From NCBI RefSeq assembly GCF_900496965.1, contig NZ_UFQB01000005.1, forward strand, positions 248,001 to 312,000: a DNA stretch of 64,000 nt, read 5' to 3'. Source of the DNA: Achromobacter agilis. Lineage in GTDB: Bacteria; Pseudomonadota; Gammaproteobacteria; Burkholderiales; Burkholderiaceae_B. The notes under the pieces were generated by a model. The model made no database searches, was not told the DNA's origin, and was given only the letters and a program-made list of their open reading frames with translations. Both the position numbers and the translations under genes were made by a program. The first letter of the stretch is position 1. Each line of letters opens with the position of its first letter. Positions 42,276-51,411 of the stretch are shown here, one piece after another.

Positions 42276-43217
42276 TCAGAATTTGAAGGCCGCTTTCTTC
42301 AGCACGGCCGATGACACCGCGACGGACGCGATGATGATGAAGCCCAGCACGATGTCCTGCACGTAGTACGGTGCGCCCATCAACACCAGGCCGTTGCCCA
42401 GCACCTTCAGGATCAGCGCCGCGACGAGCGTGCCCGGGATATTGGCGTGGCCGGGATTGAACATGGTCATGCCCAGCAGGACGGCGGCGATCGCATACAG
42501 GAAGTAGTCGCCGGCCATGTTGGGCGCGGCGGACGACAAGCTGGACGTGAGCAGCACGGCGGCCAGCCCCGCGCAGACGCCGGACAGGGCCAGGCCGATA
42601 CTTTTCATGGCGCGAATGTCGATGCCGGCCAGGCGGGCGGACTCGCCGGCTTCGCCGGTGGCTGTCATGCGGGCGCCGGTGCGGGTCCATTTGACGAGGA
42701 AGAAGGCGAAGAGCACTGCGCCGAGCATCCACAGCACCAGGGCGGGGATGCCGAAAGGCTTGCCGCGGGCGAGGTCGGTGAACGCCGCGGGCCAGCGGCC
42801 CACGTAGGACACGCCGTCGGTCAGCATGAAGGCGAAGCCGCGCGCCATGGCGGCCATGCCCAGCGTGGCGATCAGCGAGGGAACCCGCAGCCGGGTGACG
42901 GCGATCCCGTTGACCAGGCCGCAGAGCAGCCCCACGCCAAGCCCCGCGCCGACCGCAAGCAGCACGGGCTGGCCGGTGTGGACCAGCGCGCCGGTCACGA
43001 CGGCGGCCAGGCTGGCCACGTCGGCCACCGACAGGTCCAGCTCGGCCGTGACCAGCGCAAGGGTGAAGCCCAGCGCGATGATGGCGAGGAAACTGGTTTC
43101 CTTGGCGATGTTCAAAAGGTTGTTGGGCGCCGCGAAATTCGGCGCGGCCAATGCGAAGAAACCGACCAGAACCAGTCCCGCTATCGCCGTGCCGTACTTT
43201 TCCAGGATGCCGCGCAT
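42276..43217 (-). CDS. Carbohydrate ABC transporter permease (RbsC-like)
   Basis: A 313-residue inner-membrane permease of the CUT2 family with about nine hydrophobic segments. The signature GINGIAVTRLRVPSLIATLGM-like region reads GLVNGIAVTRLRVPSLIATL, and the C-terminal part has GMTMFNPGHANIPGTLVAA. It lies 128 bp downstream of the FGGY kinase gene. Confidence 0.93.
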   Translation of the reverse strand: MRGILEKYGTAIAGLVLVGFFALAAPNFAAPNNLLNIAKETSFLAIIALGFTLALVTAELDLSVADVASLAAVVTGALVHTGQPVLLAVGAGLGVGLLCGLVNGIAVTRLRVPSLIATLGMAAMARGFAFMLTDGVSYVGRWPAAFTDLARGKPFGIPALVLWMLGAVLFAFFLVKWTRTGARMTATGEAGESARLAGIDIRAMKSIGLALSGVCAGLAAVLLTSSLSSAAPNMAGDYFLYAIAAVLLGMTMFNPGHANIPGTLVAALILKVLGNGLVLMGAPYYVQDIVLGFIIIASVAVSSAVLKKAAFKF

Positions 43218-43345
43218 CGACTCAACCCTTGCTGCGTTTGATTATTGTGCGGATGCCGTCGCCGGCATGCGGATGCACGGGCCCATGGCCCGTGCTGATG
43301 GCGTCGTAGTTTATACCCCGGTGCGCCGGGCCGGGGCCGCCCGCA

Positions 43346-44845
43346 CTACATGCTGATGCCGGCAAGCGCCCGCGACACCGGCGCCAGCGCGGCTTCGGCC
43401 GCGCGGAACTGCGCATACATGCGGCGATAGGCGCGCGACCGGTCGGCCTGGGGCTCGTAGCGCTGCGCCACGCGCACCAGCCGCTCCTGCGCGGCCGCAA
43501 AGCTGTCGTAACGCCCCACTCCCGTCCAGGCGGCCACCGCCGCGCCCAGCACGCCGGGCTGTTCGGCCTGCCCGATGACGAGGGCGCGTTCGCAGATGTC
43601 CGCCTTGACCTGGCACCACTGCGCGTTGGACGCCGCCCCACCGCCGAAACGGATTTCTCCGACCGGGCCGCCCAGGGCCGCCTCGGCGCGTTCCAGCACG
43701 ATGCGGTTCAGGAAGGCCACGCCCTCCAGCACGGCCCAGGCCAGGTCGCCCGGGCCATGGCGCCGGTTCAATCCCAGGAAGGCCCCGCGCAAGTGCGGAT
43801 CCCAATACGGCACGCGCTCGCCCTGCAGGTAGGGCAGGAACAGCGCCGGCTGCGGATCGCGCGGCGCGTCCAGCAAGGCGTCCATGGCCTCGCCGACGCC
43901 GGCCATGCCTTCGTCGCCCAGGCGGCCCAGCAAGGGCAGCAACCAGGCGACCGTGTCTGCGCCGTTCTGGCCCGGCCCGCCGATCTGGTGATGTCCGCCG
44001 CCCCAGTCCACCGTCATCAGGCCTTGCGCCTGCACCGGCTCGGCGCCGACCGCGCCGAACACCTCGGTGGTGCCCGAGATGTTGTAGGCGTAGCCCGGCC
44101 GCAAGGCGCCCAGGCCCGCTACCGCCGCCCAGGTATCGTTGGCGCAGGCCACGACGGGGCGCCCCGCCAGCCGGGCCAGGGAACCCGGCAGACCGGCCTG
44201 CACGGGCCCGACGACGGCCAACGGATCCAGCAGGGGCGGCACCCAGGCCGGATCGGCCCCTACGGCGGTCAGCAGGTCCGGCCCCTCTGCGCACGCGGCA
44301 GCGGCGGCGGCCAGCCGGGCCATCGACACCGTGTCGCTGGCGGCGCGGCCGGTCAGGCGGAAATTCAGGTAATCCTTGGGTTCCAGCACCACGCGCACGC
44401 GGGCCGCGTGCCGCGGCTCGGCGCGCAGCAACCATGCCACGCGGGCCCAGGGATGGAAGGCGTTGATCTGGCCGTGCTCGGGATGGGACGCCGGCATGGA
44501 CGCCCGCCACGCGCCCACGTCCCCCGCCGCGCGCGTGTCGCGCCAGGTGATCGCGGGCCGTATGGGCGTGCCCTGGGCATCGAGGAATACCTGCGTGCGC
44601 GTCACGCCGCAGATCGCAACGGCCTCGACCGCGCCGAACGCGGCGCCCGCCTGGGAGGCCAGCCTATCGGACAGGGAGCGCAGGCCGGTCCACCACGCAT
44701 TGGGGTCGATCTCGTCCCAGCCCGGCTGGTCCGAGGCGCCCGCCGGGCTGTCGATGAAGCAGGCATGGGCGATGCCTCCGCTGCCGTCCACCAGCGCGGC
44801 GCGGAAACGCGTGCCGCCCAGATCCACTGCCAGTACGTAGCTCAT
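43346..44845 (-). CDS. FGGY-family carbohydrate kinase
   Basis: A 499-residue sugar kinase. The N-terminal ATP-binding motif is AVDLGGTRFRAALVD, the substrate region has TWRDTRAAG and LEPKDYLNFRLTG, and the C-terminal domain has EIRFGGGAASNAQWCQVKADI, the FGGY phosphate-loop equivalent, with GAAVAAW after it. Layout resembles xylulokinase. The start at 44845 (MSYVLAVDLGG) has AGGA upstream. It presumably phosphorylates the sugar or polyol brought in by the ABC transporter that follows. Confidence 0.9.
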   Translation of the reverse strand: MSYVLAVDLGGTRFRAALVDGSGGIAHACFIDSPAGASDQPGWDEIDPNAWWTGLRSLSDRLASQAGAAFGAVEAVAICGVTRTQVFLDAQGTPIRPAITWRDTRAAGDVGAWRASMPASHPEHGQINAFHPWARVAWLLRAEPRHAARVRVVLEPKDYLNFRLTGRAASDTVSMARLAAAAAACAEGPDLLTAVGADPAWVPPLLDPLAVVGPVQAGLPGSLARLAGRPVVACANDTWAAVAGLGALRPGYAYNISGTTEVFGAVGAEPVQAQGLMTVDWGGGHHQIGGPGQNGADTVAWLLPLLGRLGDEGMAGVGEAMDALLDAPRDPQPALFLPYLQGERVPYWDPHLRGAFLGLNRRHGPGDLAWAVLEGVAFLNRIVLERAEAALGGPVGEIRFGGGAASNAQWCQVKADICERALVIGQAEQPGVLGAAVAAWTGVGRYDSFAAAQERLVRVAQRYEPQADRSRAYRRMYAQFRAAEAALAPVSRALAGISM

Positions 44846-45196
44846 GATGGCGTCCTGGCGCGGAAAATCTGGCCGCACGTGGGCGGCATGGCCCGCAAAG
44901 CGCGGGGAGTCGGACGATCAGGCATGTGAGGCGCGTTCCGCGTAATCCGGTCAGGTCGTCGAAACCGCGTTTCGACCTTGGAAAGATTGTATTGCAGCCG
45001 TGCCGGGCCGGCGGCGCCGATCGGCCGCGGCCGGCCGTTTCTCGCTGCACCGCAGCACCGGAAACCCTATCAATTGATTATTTCTGTTCAGGTGACAGGA
45101 GCCGAAGGCCTGCGACAGAATGAGCCACGCCCGGAGGAGACAACCGGGGCCACGAAAACCCATGAACCGCGTGCGCGGCGCGCACGCCCAAGCCCC
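44846..45196. promoter_or_regulatory. Divergent promoter region between kinase and BKACE operons
   Basis: 351 bp without a gene. It contains the inverted repeat GTCGAAACCGCGTTTCGAC (44958-44976, 8-bp arms, 3-bp centre) about 115 bp from the kinase start, and an AT-rich ATCAATTGAT (45069-45078) closer to the BKACE gene. Either could be a regulator site; no regulator gene is adjacent except the LysR gene at the far end of the operon. Confidence 0.45.
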
Positions 45197-46132
45197 ATGA
45201 AAAAATCCAGGAACAAGGTCATCATCACCTGCGCGATCACCGGCTCGGTCCATACGCCGTCGATGTCGCCCCATCTTCCCGTAACGCCCGACGAGATCGC
45301 CCAGTCCGCGCTGGATGCCGCGGCGGCGGGCGCGGCCATCGTGCATCTGCATGCACGCAAGCCCGACACCGGGCAGCCCACGCAGGATCCGGCGCTGTAC
45401 GCGCAATTCCTGCCGCGCATCAAGCAGGCCTCGGATGTGGTGATCAACATCACGACGGGCGGCTCGCCGGTGCTGCCCCTGGCCGACCGCATGGCGCCAG
45501 CCCTGCAGTTCAAGCCCGAAGTGGCGTCCCTGAATATGGGCTCCATGAATTTCGGCATGTACGAGCTGCTGGAACGCTTCAAGGAATTCAAGCACGCCTG
45601 GGAACGCCCCTATCTCGAAGGCAGCAGCGACCTGATCTTCAAGAACACGTTCAAGGACATCGAGAACATCCTGACCTCGTGCAGCGACAACGGCACGCGC
45701 TTCGAGATCGAGTGCTACGACATCGGCCACCTGTACACGGCGGCGCACTTCGTGGACCGCAAGCTGCTTAAGCCGCCTTTCCTGATCCAGTCGGTATTCG
45801 GCATACGCGGCGGGATCGGCACGCACCCCGAAGACGTGATGATGATGAAGCGCACGGCGGACCGGCTGTTCGGAGACGACTATATCTGGTCGGTGCTGGC
45901 CGCCGGCCGCAAGCAGACGCCGCTGGCGACGATGGCAGCTACCCTGGGCGGCAACGTGCGCGTGGGGCTGGAGGATTCGCTGTGGGACGGCCCGGGCGAG
46001 CTGGCGCGGTCGAACGCCGACCAGGTTCGGCGGATACGGCGGATCCTGGAGGACCTGTCGCTGCAGGTCGCCACGCCCGACGACGCGCGCGAAACGCTGC
46101 AACTCAAGGGTCGCGACAACGTCGCGTTCTGA
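45197..46132 (+). CDS. Beta-keto acid cleavage enzyme (BKACE, DUF849)
   Basis: A 311-residue TIM-barrel enzyme. BKACEs condense a beta-keto acid with acetyl-CoA and split it into acetoacetate and a new CoA ester. The zinc ligands His50 and His52 are in IVHLHAR, and SLNMGSMNFG, FEIECYDIGHLYTA and VRVGLEDSLWDGPG are family blocks, the second with the Zn-binding/catalytic Glu. It is first in an operon with a binding protein (31 bp on) and an SDR, which suggests oxidation of a beta-hydroxy acid and then cleavage. Confidence 0.92.
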   Translation: MKKSRNKVIITCAITGSVHTPSMSPHLPVTPDEIAQSALDAAAAGAAIVHLHARKPDTGQPTQDPALYAQFLPRIKQASDVVINITTGGSPVLPLADRMAPALQFKPEVASLNMGSMNFGMYELLERFKEFKHAWERPYLEGSSDLIFKNTFKDIENILTSCSDNGTRFEIECYDIGHLYTAAHFVDRKLLKPPFLIQSVFGIRGGIGTHPEDVMMMKRTADRLFGDDYIWSVLAAGRKQTPLATMAATLGGNVRVGLEDSLWDGPGELARSNADQVRRIRRILEDLSLQVATPDDARETLQLKGRDNVAF

Positions 46133-46163
46133 CGAAAAACATCATCCAGTGGGGAGACCAAAC

Positions 46164-47363
46164 ATGAAAAAGACACTATGCGCGACCGCATTGGCCGCTC
46201 TGTTCGGAATCGCGGGGCCCGCGCAGGCCGACGACGGCGTCATCCGGATCGGCTTCATCACTGACATGTCGGGGCTGTCGGCGGACGCGGACGGCCCCGG
46301 CGGCGCCGAGGCGATCAAGATGGCCGTGGCGGACCTGGGCGGCGTGGTGGCGGGCAAGAAGGTGGAAGTGCTGGTGGCCGACCACCAGAACCGCGCCGAC
46401 ATCGCTTCTTCGCGCGCGCGGGAATGGCTGGACCAGAAAGGCGTGAACATGCTGATCGCCGGCGCGAACTCCGCGGCCGCGCTCGCAATGGCCAAAGTGG
46501 CCGAAGAGAAGAAAACGCCGTTCTTCGTCGTCAGCGCCGGTGCCTCCGAGCTGACCAACGCGCAGTGCACGCCGTATACCGTGCATTACGTTTACGACAC
46601 GGTGTCGCTCGCCCGGGGCACGGCGCGGGCCATGATGAAGGAAGGCAACAAGGACTGGTATTTCCTGACGGTGGACCATGCATTCGGCCACGCGCTGGAG
46701 CGCGACGCGTCGGCGGTGGTGCAGGCTGACGGCGGCAATGTGAAGGGCCGGGTCCGGCACCCGCTGAACGCCGCGGATTTCTCCTCGTTCATCCTGCAGG
46801 CGCAGGCTTCGGGCGCGTCGGTACTGGGCCTGGCAAATTCCGCCAGCGATACCAGCAACGCGGTGAAGGCGGCCGCCGAGTTCGGCCTGACGCCGGCGAT
46901 GAAGATCGCGGGCCTGCTGGTGATCATCACGGACGTCCATGCGCTGGGCTTGCAGGCCGCCCAGGACATGTACCTGACGACGGCCTGGTACTGGGACCAG
47001 GACGTACCCTCGCGGCAGTGGGCGGCGCGCTTCGAAGAGCGCATGAAGAAAAAGCCGTCGATGCTGCAGGCCGGGGACTATTCCGCAACGTCGACCTACC
47101 TGAAGGCGGTCGCGGCCACCAACAGCACCGACGGCGACACGATCATGAAATGGCTCAAGGCCAATCCGGTGAACGACTTCTTCGCCAAGGACGGCAAGAT
47201 ACGCGCCGACGGCCTGATGGTGCACGACATGTTCCTGATGCAGGTCAAGAAGCCGTCGGAATCCAAGGGGCCTTGGGACTACTACAAGCTGGTGGCCCGC
47301 GTGCCGGGCGACCAGATCTACACCTCGCCGCAGGAATCGACCTGCGGCCTGATGAAACCCTGA
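46164..47363 (+). CDS. Branched-chain amino acid-type ABC substrate-binding protein (LivJ-like), orphan
   Basis: A 399-residue periplasmic protein (family 5/6) with signal peptide ending GPAQA. Mature features are IRIGFITDMSGLSADADGPGG, VEVLVADHQNRADIA, MLIAGANSAAALAMAKVAEEKKTPF and LTVDHAFGHALERDA. GGGGAG lies eight bases before the ATG. No Liv permeases or ATPases are nearby; this subfamily commonly binds aromatic or other organic acids. Its position between BKACE and SDR genes suggests that it captures their substrate. Confidence 0.92.
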   Translation: MKKTLCATALAALFGIAGPAQADDGVIRIGFITDMSGLSADADGPGGAEAIKMAVADLGGVVAGKKVEVLVADHQNRADIASSRAREWLDQKGVNMLIAGANSAAALAMAKVAEEKKTPFFVVSAGASELTNAQCTPYTVHYVYDTVSLARGTARAMMKEGNKDWYFLTVDHAFGHALERDASAVVQADGGNVKGRVRHPLNAADFSSFILQAQASGASVLGLANSASDTSNAVKAAAEFGLTPAMKIAGLLVIITDVHALGLQAAQDMYLTTAWYWDQDVPSRQWAARFEERMKKKPSMLQAGDYSATSTYLKAVAATNSTDGDTIMKWLKANPVNDFFAKDGKIRADGLMVHDMFLMQVKKPSESKGPWDYYKLVARVPGDQIYTSPQESTCGLMKP

Positions 47364-47388
47364 TCCGGCAAGACCAGAAGGAATCGGC

Positions 47389-48207
47389 ATGACAATGAAG
47401 AGCCATGTCCTGGGCGAAATTTCCGCGCTGCCCGTGGACCTCTCCGGCAAACGCGTGATCGTGACCGCGGGCGCGGCGGGCATCGGCGCGGCGATCGCCG
47501 CCGCCTTCGCCGAACGCGGCGCCCGCGTGCATATCTGCGACGTGGACGAACAAGCCCTGGCGGCCAGCCCGCACCCGCGGTCGCGGGCCGACGTGAGCCG
47601 GCGCGAGGAAGTCGACCGCTACATGCAGGAAGCGCTGGCGCACCTGGGCGGCCTGGACGTGCTGGTGAACAACGCCGGAATCGCCGGTCCGACCGCGGGC
47701 ATCGCCGACATCGCGCCGCAGGAGCTGGACGCGACACTGGACATCAACCTCGCCTCGCAGTTCCATACGGTGCGGCACGCGCTGCCGGCGCTGCGCGCGG
47801 CCGGCGGCGGCAGCATCATCAATATCAGCTCGGTGGCGGGCCGCATGGGCGTGCCGATGCGCACCCCCTATGCGGCGACCAAATGGGGCGTGGTGGGGCT
47901 AACGCGTTCGCTGGCGGTGGAACTGGGCGGCTACGGCATTCGCGTCAACGCGCTGTTGCCGGGCTTGGTGGCGGGCCCTCGGATCGACCGGGTGATCGAA
48001 GCCCGAGCGAAGAACATGGGGCTGACGGTCGAGGAAGAGACGCAGCTCGAGCTGTCCGGCGTCAGCCTGCGGCAGTTCGTGCGCGCCGCGGACATCGCCA
48101 ATATGGCGCTGTTCCTGGCCAGCCCGTTCGGGGCGATGGTCAGCGGCCAGGCGATCAGCATCGACGGCGATCTGCAGTCCCTGCCCTGGCAGCCGCCGGC
48201 TGACTGA
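47389..48207 (+). CDS. Short-chain dehydrogenase/reductase (SDR)
   Basis: A 272-residue NAD(P)-dependent oxidoreductase. The cofactor motif is VTAGAAGIG (an Ala-for-Gly variant of TGxxxGIG), then NNAGIAG, and the catalytic Ser-Tyr-Lys set in ISSVAGRMGVPMRTPYAATKWG. LLPGLVAGPRIDRV is the usual substrate-loop region. It ends the BKACE - binding protein - SDR operon and likely makes the beta-keto acid for BKACE; substrate unknown. It converges on the LysR gene. Confidence 0.93.
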   Translation: MTMKSHVLGEISALPVDLSGKRVIVTAGAAGIGAAIAAAFAERGARVHICDVDEQALAASPHPRSRADVSRREEVDRYMQEALAHLGGLDVLVNNAGIAGPTAGIADIAPQELDATLDINLASQFHTVRHALPALRAAGGGSIINISSVAGRMGVPMRTPYAATKWGVVGLTRSLAVELGGYGIRVNALLPGLVAGPRIDRVIEARAKNMGLTVEEETQLELSGVSLRQFVRAADIANMALFLASPFGAMVSGQAISIDGDLQSLPWQPPAD

Positions 48208-48220
48208 CCCAGGCCCGGCA

Positions 48221-49150
48221 TCAGCCCAGCAACTCAATGGTTTGCGCGTAGACGCCGCTGCGGCGCTCCTCGGCGGTGGCGCGCAAGGCATCCAGCAGCC
48301 GCTCGGCCAGATCCTGGTTCTGCGCCTCGCGGCGGGTGATGAGCAGGAAGTCGAACCACTGCCGGGAAGCCAGCGGCCGCACCACCAGGTCGGGATAGGC
48401 GGCCGCGATGTCCCACGCGGACAGCGCGTTCACGAGGCTGATGCCTCGCACGGCCCGGACGGTGCCGGGCACGAGCGACATGTGGGCACGCATGCCGGAA
48501 CGCAATATGAGCGAATCCGCGATATCGCCCTGCGCGACGACGTAGTCCGACCACAGCGGCTTGACGTAGGTTTCGGGCGGAATATCGCCCACGGCGATCA
48601 CGTCCCGGCCCGCGAGGGGATGGTCTCGGTGCGCGATGGCCATGACGTCGGCGCGCAGGAACGGCGTGAAGTTCAGGCGCGTGCTGTCACGGCTCACGGC
48701 GCCCAGGCCGAAGTCCGCCCGCATGGTCTCGACGGCGCTGATCGCCTGGACGGACGATTCGATGTCGATGGAAAACGGCCGCGTGCCGTTCGCATCCAGA
48801 TAGCGCCGCACGGCATCGGGCGCGTAGCCCAGCGCCAGCGCGGGCGACGAAGCGATCCGCAGGCCGCGGCCGCCGAACTGTTCGATGCTGTGCAGCGCTT
48901 CGTCGATGCGGACCAGTTCGTCCAGCACGAACTTCGCCTCGCTATAGAGGTACTGCCCGGCCTCCGTCGGCCGCAAGGTCTTGTGGGATCGATCGAACAG
49001 CTGGACGCCGGTGGCGTTCTCAAGGCGCGAGATCGCGTGGCTGATCGCTGGCTGCGTCAGGTGCATGACCTGCGCGGCCTGCCGGGTCGACCCGGTCATG
49101 ACCACCGTATAGAAAATACGCAGGTCGTGGATATTGAAATTACGCTTCAT
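48221..49150 (-). CDS. LysR-family transcriptional regulator
   Basis: A 309-residue LysR regulator. The N-terminal winged helix is DLRIFYTVVMTGSTRQAAQVMHLTQPAISHAISRLE, and the C-terminal domain is an effector-binding periplasmic-like fold. The ATG at 49150 is chosen because the family starts a few residues before the helix-turn-helix. It is separated by only 4 bp from the DUF1254 gene upstream and converges with the SDR gene; it may control either. Confidence 0.9.
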   Translation of the reverse strand: MKRNFNIHDLRIFYTVVMTGSTRQAAQVMHLTQPAISHAISRLENATGVQLFDRSHKTLRPTEAGQYLYSEAKFVLDELVRIDEALHSIEQFGGRGLRIASSPALALGYAPDAVRRYLDANGTRPFSIDIESSVQAISAVETMRADFGLGAVSRDSTRLNFTPFLRADVMAIAHRDHPLAGRDVIAVGDIPPETYVKPLWSDYVVAQGDIADSLILRSGMRAHMSLVPGTVRAVRGISLVNALSAWDIAAAYPDLVVRPLASRQWFDFLLITRREAQNQDLAERLLDALRATAEERRSGVYAQTIELLG

Positions 49151-49154
49151 GCCG

Positions 49155-50639
49155 CTATCTTGCCACCCGCTTGATCTCCGGCGGCGCCCACTTGCCATTC
49201 AGCATGGCGGGCTTCGGCCAGTAGTACCGCGTTGTCACCATGAACGGGCCACGCGGGGCGGGCAGCCAATTGGATTGCCTGGACTTGCCCGGCGACTCCG
49301 GCTGGATGTAGATCGTCACCCCGCCGTCCGCGTCCCGCTTCAGCGACGGCAGCATGGAAGAATTGATCAGGTAGCGCTTGATGGAATTCGGCGCCAGCTG
49401 CTGATCGGGCAGCCGGTACATCGTCATGGACCAGAACGCCCTGACGGGCGGCAGGCCGCGCGGAGCGAAACGCAAAATGTACTTGTTCCTGCCGTCCAGC
49501 ATCTGGCCGTTGGCGTCCTTCTCCAGCACGAGGGACAGGGCCTCTTCGCGGCTGTTGCCGCCCAGGCCGGCCTGCGTGCCGGTGGCGCGCGCCAGGTAGT
49601 CGTTCTTCAGCGTGCCGCGGTCGCCGTACAGCGCATCGGTCTTGCCGTCGAGCGCCTCGCGGTTCTTATCGATGTCGTTCTGGCCGTCGTGCATGCCTTC
49701 CTGCAAGGCGCGGCGCAACGCGGGGTTGATGTTCTCGGTCTGGAAGGGCTCGCCCGGCCGCAGGCCGATGCTGGCGAAGCGTTCGCGCAGCGACCGCTCG
49801 GAAGGATGCCCGGGCGCGAACTGCAGCAGGAACGCCAGCTGGTTGTAGAACTCGAGCGAGCTGCGCAGCTGCGCCGGCGGCTCGGCGGGAATCCAGTCCA
49901 CCTCGGCCGCCGGCGCGGGCGAGCGCTGCTTGCGGAAGGCGGACAGCGTCTGGATCTTGTAGCGCGACTGGATGCGTTTGACGTTGTTCAGGTCGGTCGC
50001 GTTGAAGAGCTGGGTCCGGCCCACCATATTCACCAGCTCGGTTTCCGATCTGAATACCTTGGTGATGCCGGAGGGCGTCTTGCCGTTCCAGCGCGGGCCC
50101 GCGATGAGGAACCTGCCGCCGCCGTTGCCGGTGTTGCGGCTGCCGATGTAGGCGAAGTTGTATGTGTACAGATCCATCAGCTGCAGCGCGAAGTAGCGCC
50201 GCCTCTCCATCGGAGGCACGGTGATGACGACGGGTTCCGCGCGCAAGTCCAGCACCGCGAACGAGTACGGGGTGTCGGAATTGGGGGTGGCCGCGCCGGT
50301 GTCCTCGGGCGTGAAAACGCGCGCGACGCTGTTGACGGTATTGAACGGGCCCTTGTATTGCGGGTTCTTCTTGTCGATGCTGAACGCGTACAGGGTTTGG
50401 TAGCTGGCGACCATGGGCGTACCGTACAGATACGCTTCGCGGGCGATGCTGCGCGCCTGTTGCGCCGTGACGCCCTGGATTCCGACCGATTGGGAGCCGC
50501 TTGCGGCATCGGGCGAATTGAAGCTGCATCCCGCCAGGCCGCCCGCCAGCAGGGCCGCGGCAGCCAGCCGGACACCCCCCGCGAAACGATGGCGACAAGC
50601 CGCAAGGAAAAAGCCGGTGCTGATCTGACGGTCGCGCAT
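49155..50639 (-). CDS. DUF1254/DUF1214 lipoprotein
   Basis: A 494-residue exported protein with a lipobox, LAGGLAGC, at about residues 32-39, so it is a lipoprotein. The DUF1254 part has AREAYLYGTPMVASYQTLYAF, SVARVFTPEDTGAATPNSDTPYS and ERRRYFALQLMDLYTYNFAYIGSR. The C-terminal DUF1214 part has PVRAFWSMTMYRLPDQQLAPNS and YIQPESPG...NWLPAPRGPF. Both families are widespread but without a fixed function. GGAG precedes the ATG at 50639. It is followed after 4 bp by the LysR gene. Confidence 0.9.
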   Translation of the reverse strand: MRDRQISTGFFLAACRHRFAGGVRLAAAALLAGGLAGCSFNSPDAASGSQSVGIQGVTAQQARSIAREAYLYGTPMVASYQTLYAFSIDKKNPQYKGPFNTVNSVARVFTPEDTGAATPNSDTPYSFAVLDLRAEPVVITVPPMERRRYFALQLMDLYTYNFAYIGSRNTGNGGGRFLIAGPRWNGKTPSGITKVFRSETELVNMVGRTQLFNATDLNNVKRIQSRYKIQTLSAFRKQRSPAPAAEVDWIPAEPPAQLRSSLEFYNQLAFLLQFAPGHPSERSLRERFASIGLRPGEPFQTENINPALRRALQEGMHDGQNDIDKNREALDGKTDALYGDRGTLKNDYLARATGTQAGLGGNSREEALSLVLEKDANGQMLDGRNKYILRFAPRGLPPVRAFWSMTMYRLPDQQLAPNSIKRYLINSSMLPSLKRDADGGVTIYIQPESPGKSRQSNWLPAPRGPFMVTTRYYWPKPAMLNGKWAPPEIKRVAR

Positions 50640-50777
50640 TCGAGGCTCCAACACTTGAAGTGGACGGCGCCCGAGCGGCGGCGTCCCGTGCACAGCGTGA
50701 ATTCCCGGGGGATTCTGTCATATTTCCGGAAGATGTAGAAGAATAGACGCCTCGCATACACGAACGGCAATCAGCCC

Positions 50778-51374
50778 ATGGAAACGCAGCACAGCGGCAC
50801 AAACGACGCGGGCCTTCCGCAGATGAACGTGCGCGCCTCCTCTTATTTCCTGCTACGGGCCGCGCATCCGTGCGCCGCCTGCGACAGATCCACGACGGTG
50901 TTCGCCCTGGCCGTTCCCGCGGGCCACGAGTGCACCGAGGCGGATGCCGTGCTGGACGACGAGGACGCGGACAGCCCCGGGATGACCCCTGGCGCGTTCC
51001 ACGAATGGCTTTACCGCCCGGTGCAGTGGCAGCGGATTCCGGGGCCTGCGCTGGTCTCGCAGGTCCGGCTGTTGGATCCCCCGGTGGCACAGGCGCTGCA
51101 AGCGCTGGCACCCCATTACCGGCCGGATGCCGAACGCGACCGGCAATGGACGAATTTTTGCGAACATTGCGGCAAGGCCATCAGGGAAGGAACGCTATAC
51201 GCCTCGGCGGGCCAGACGTTCAGCCCGAAGGACGCCCAGGCCGCCGCCGCGATCCAGGTACGCGAACAGCACGCTCCCTTCGAAGCGTTCTGCGCCATGT
51301 TCTGGACGGACAGCTACCGCAACAAGTGGCCGCTGTTCGCGCGGATGGGCTACGAATGCAGCGAGGCTGACTGA
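50778..51374 (+). CDS. Hypothetical protein with two CxxC motifs
   Basis: A 198-residue, cytosolic-looking protein with no membrane segment. It has two Cys pairs, CAAC near residue 33 and CEHC near 128, that could bind one zinc, and further Cys residues near the C-terminus. I do not recognise the family. It is divergent from the DUF1254 gene and converges with the ureidoglycolate-lyase-like gene. Confidence 0.72.
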   Translation: METQHSGTNDAGLPQMNVRASSYFLLRAAHPCAACDRSTTVFALAVPAGHECTEADAVLDDEDADSPGMTPGAFHEWLYRPVQWQRIPGPALVSQVRLLDPPVAQALQALAPHYRPDAERDRQWTNFCEHCGKAIREGTLYASAGQTFSPKDAQAAAAIQVREQHAPFEAFCAMFWTDSYRNKWPLFARMGYECSEAD

Positions 51375-51411
51375 CCGGACGCCACCAGGCGGCGCCGCTG
51401 GAATGCGGCCC

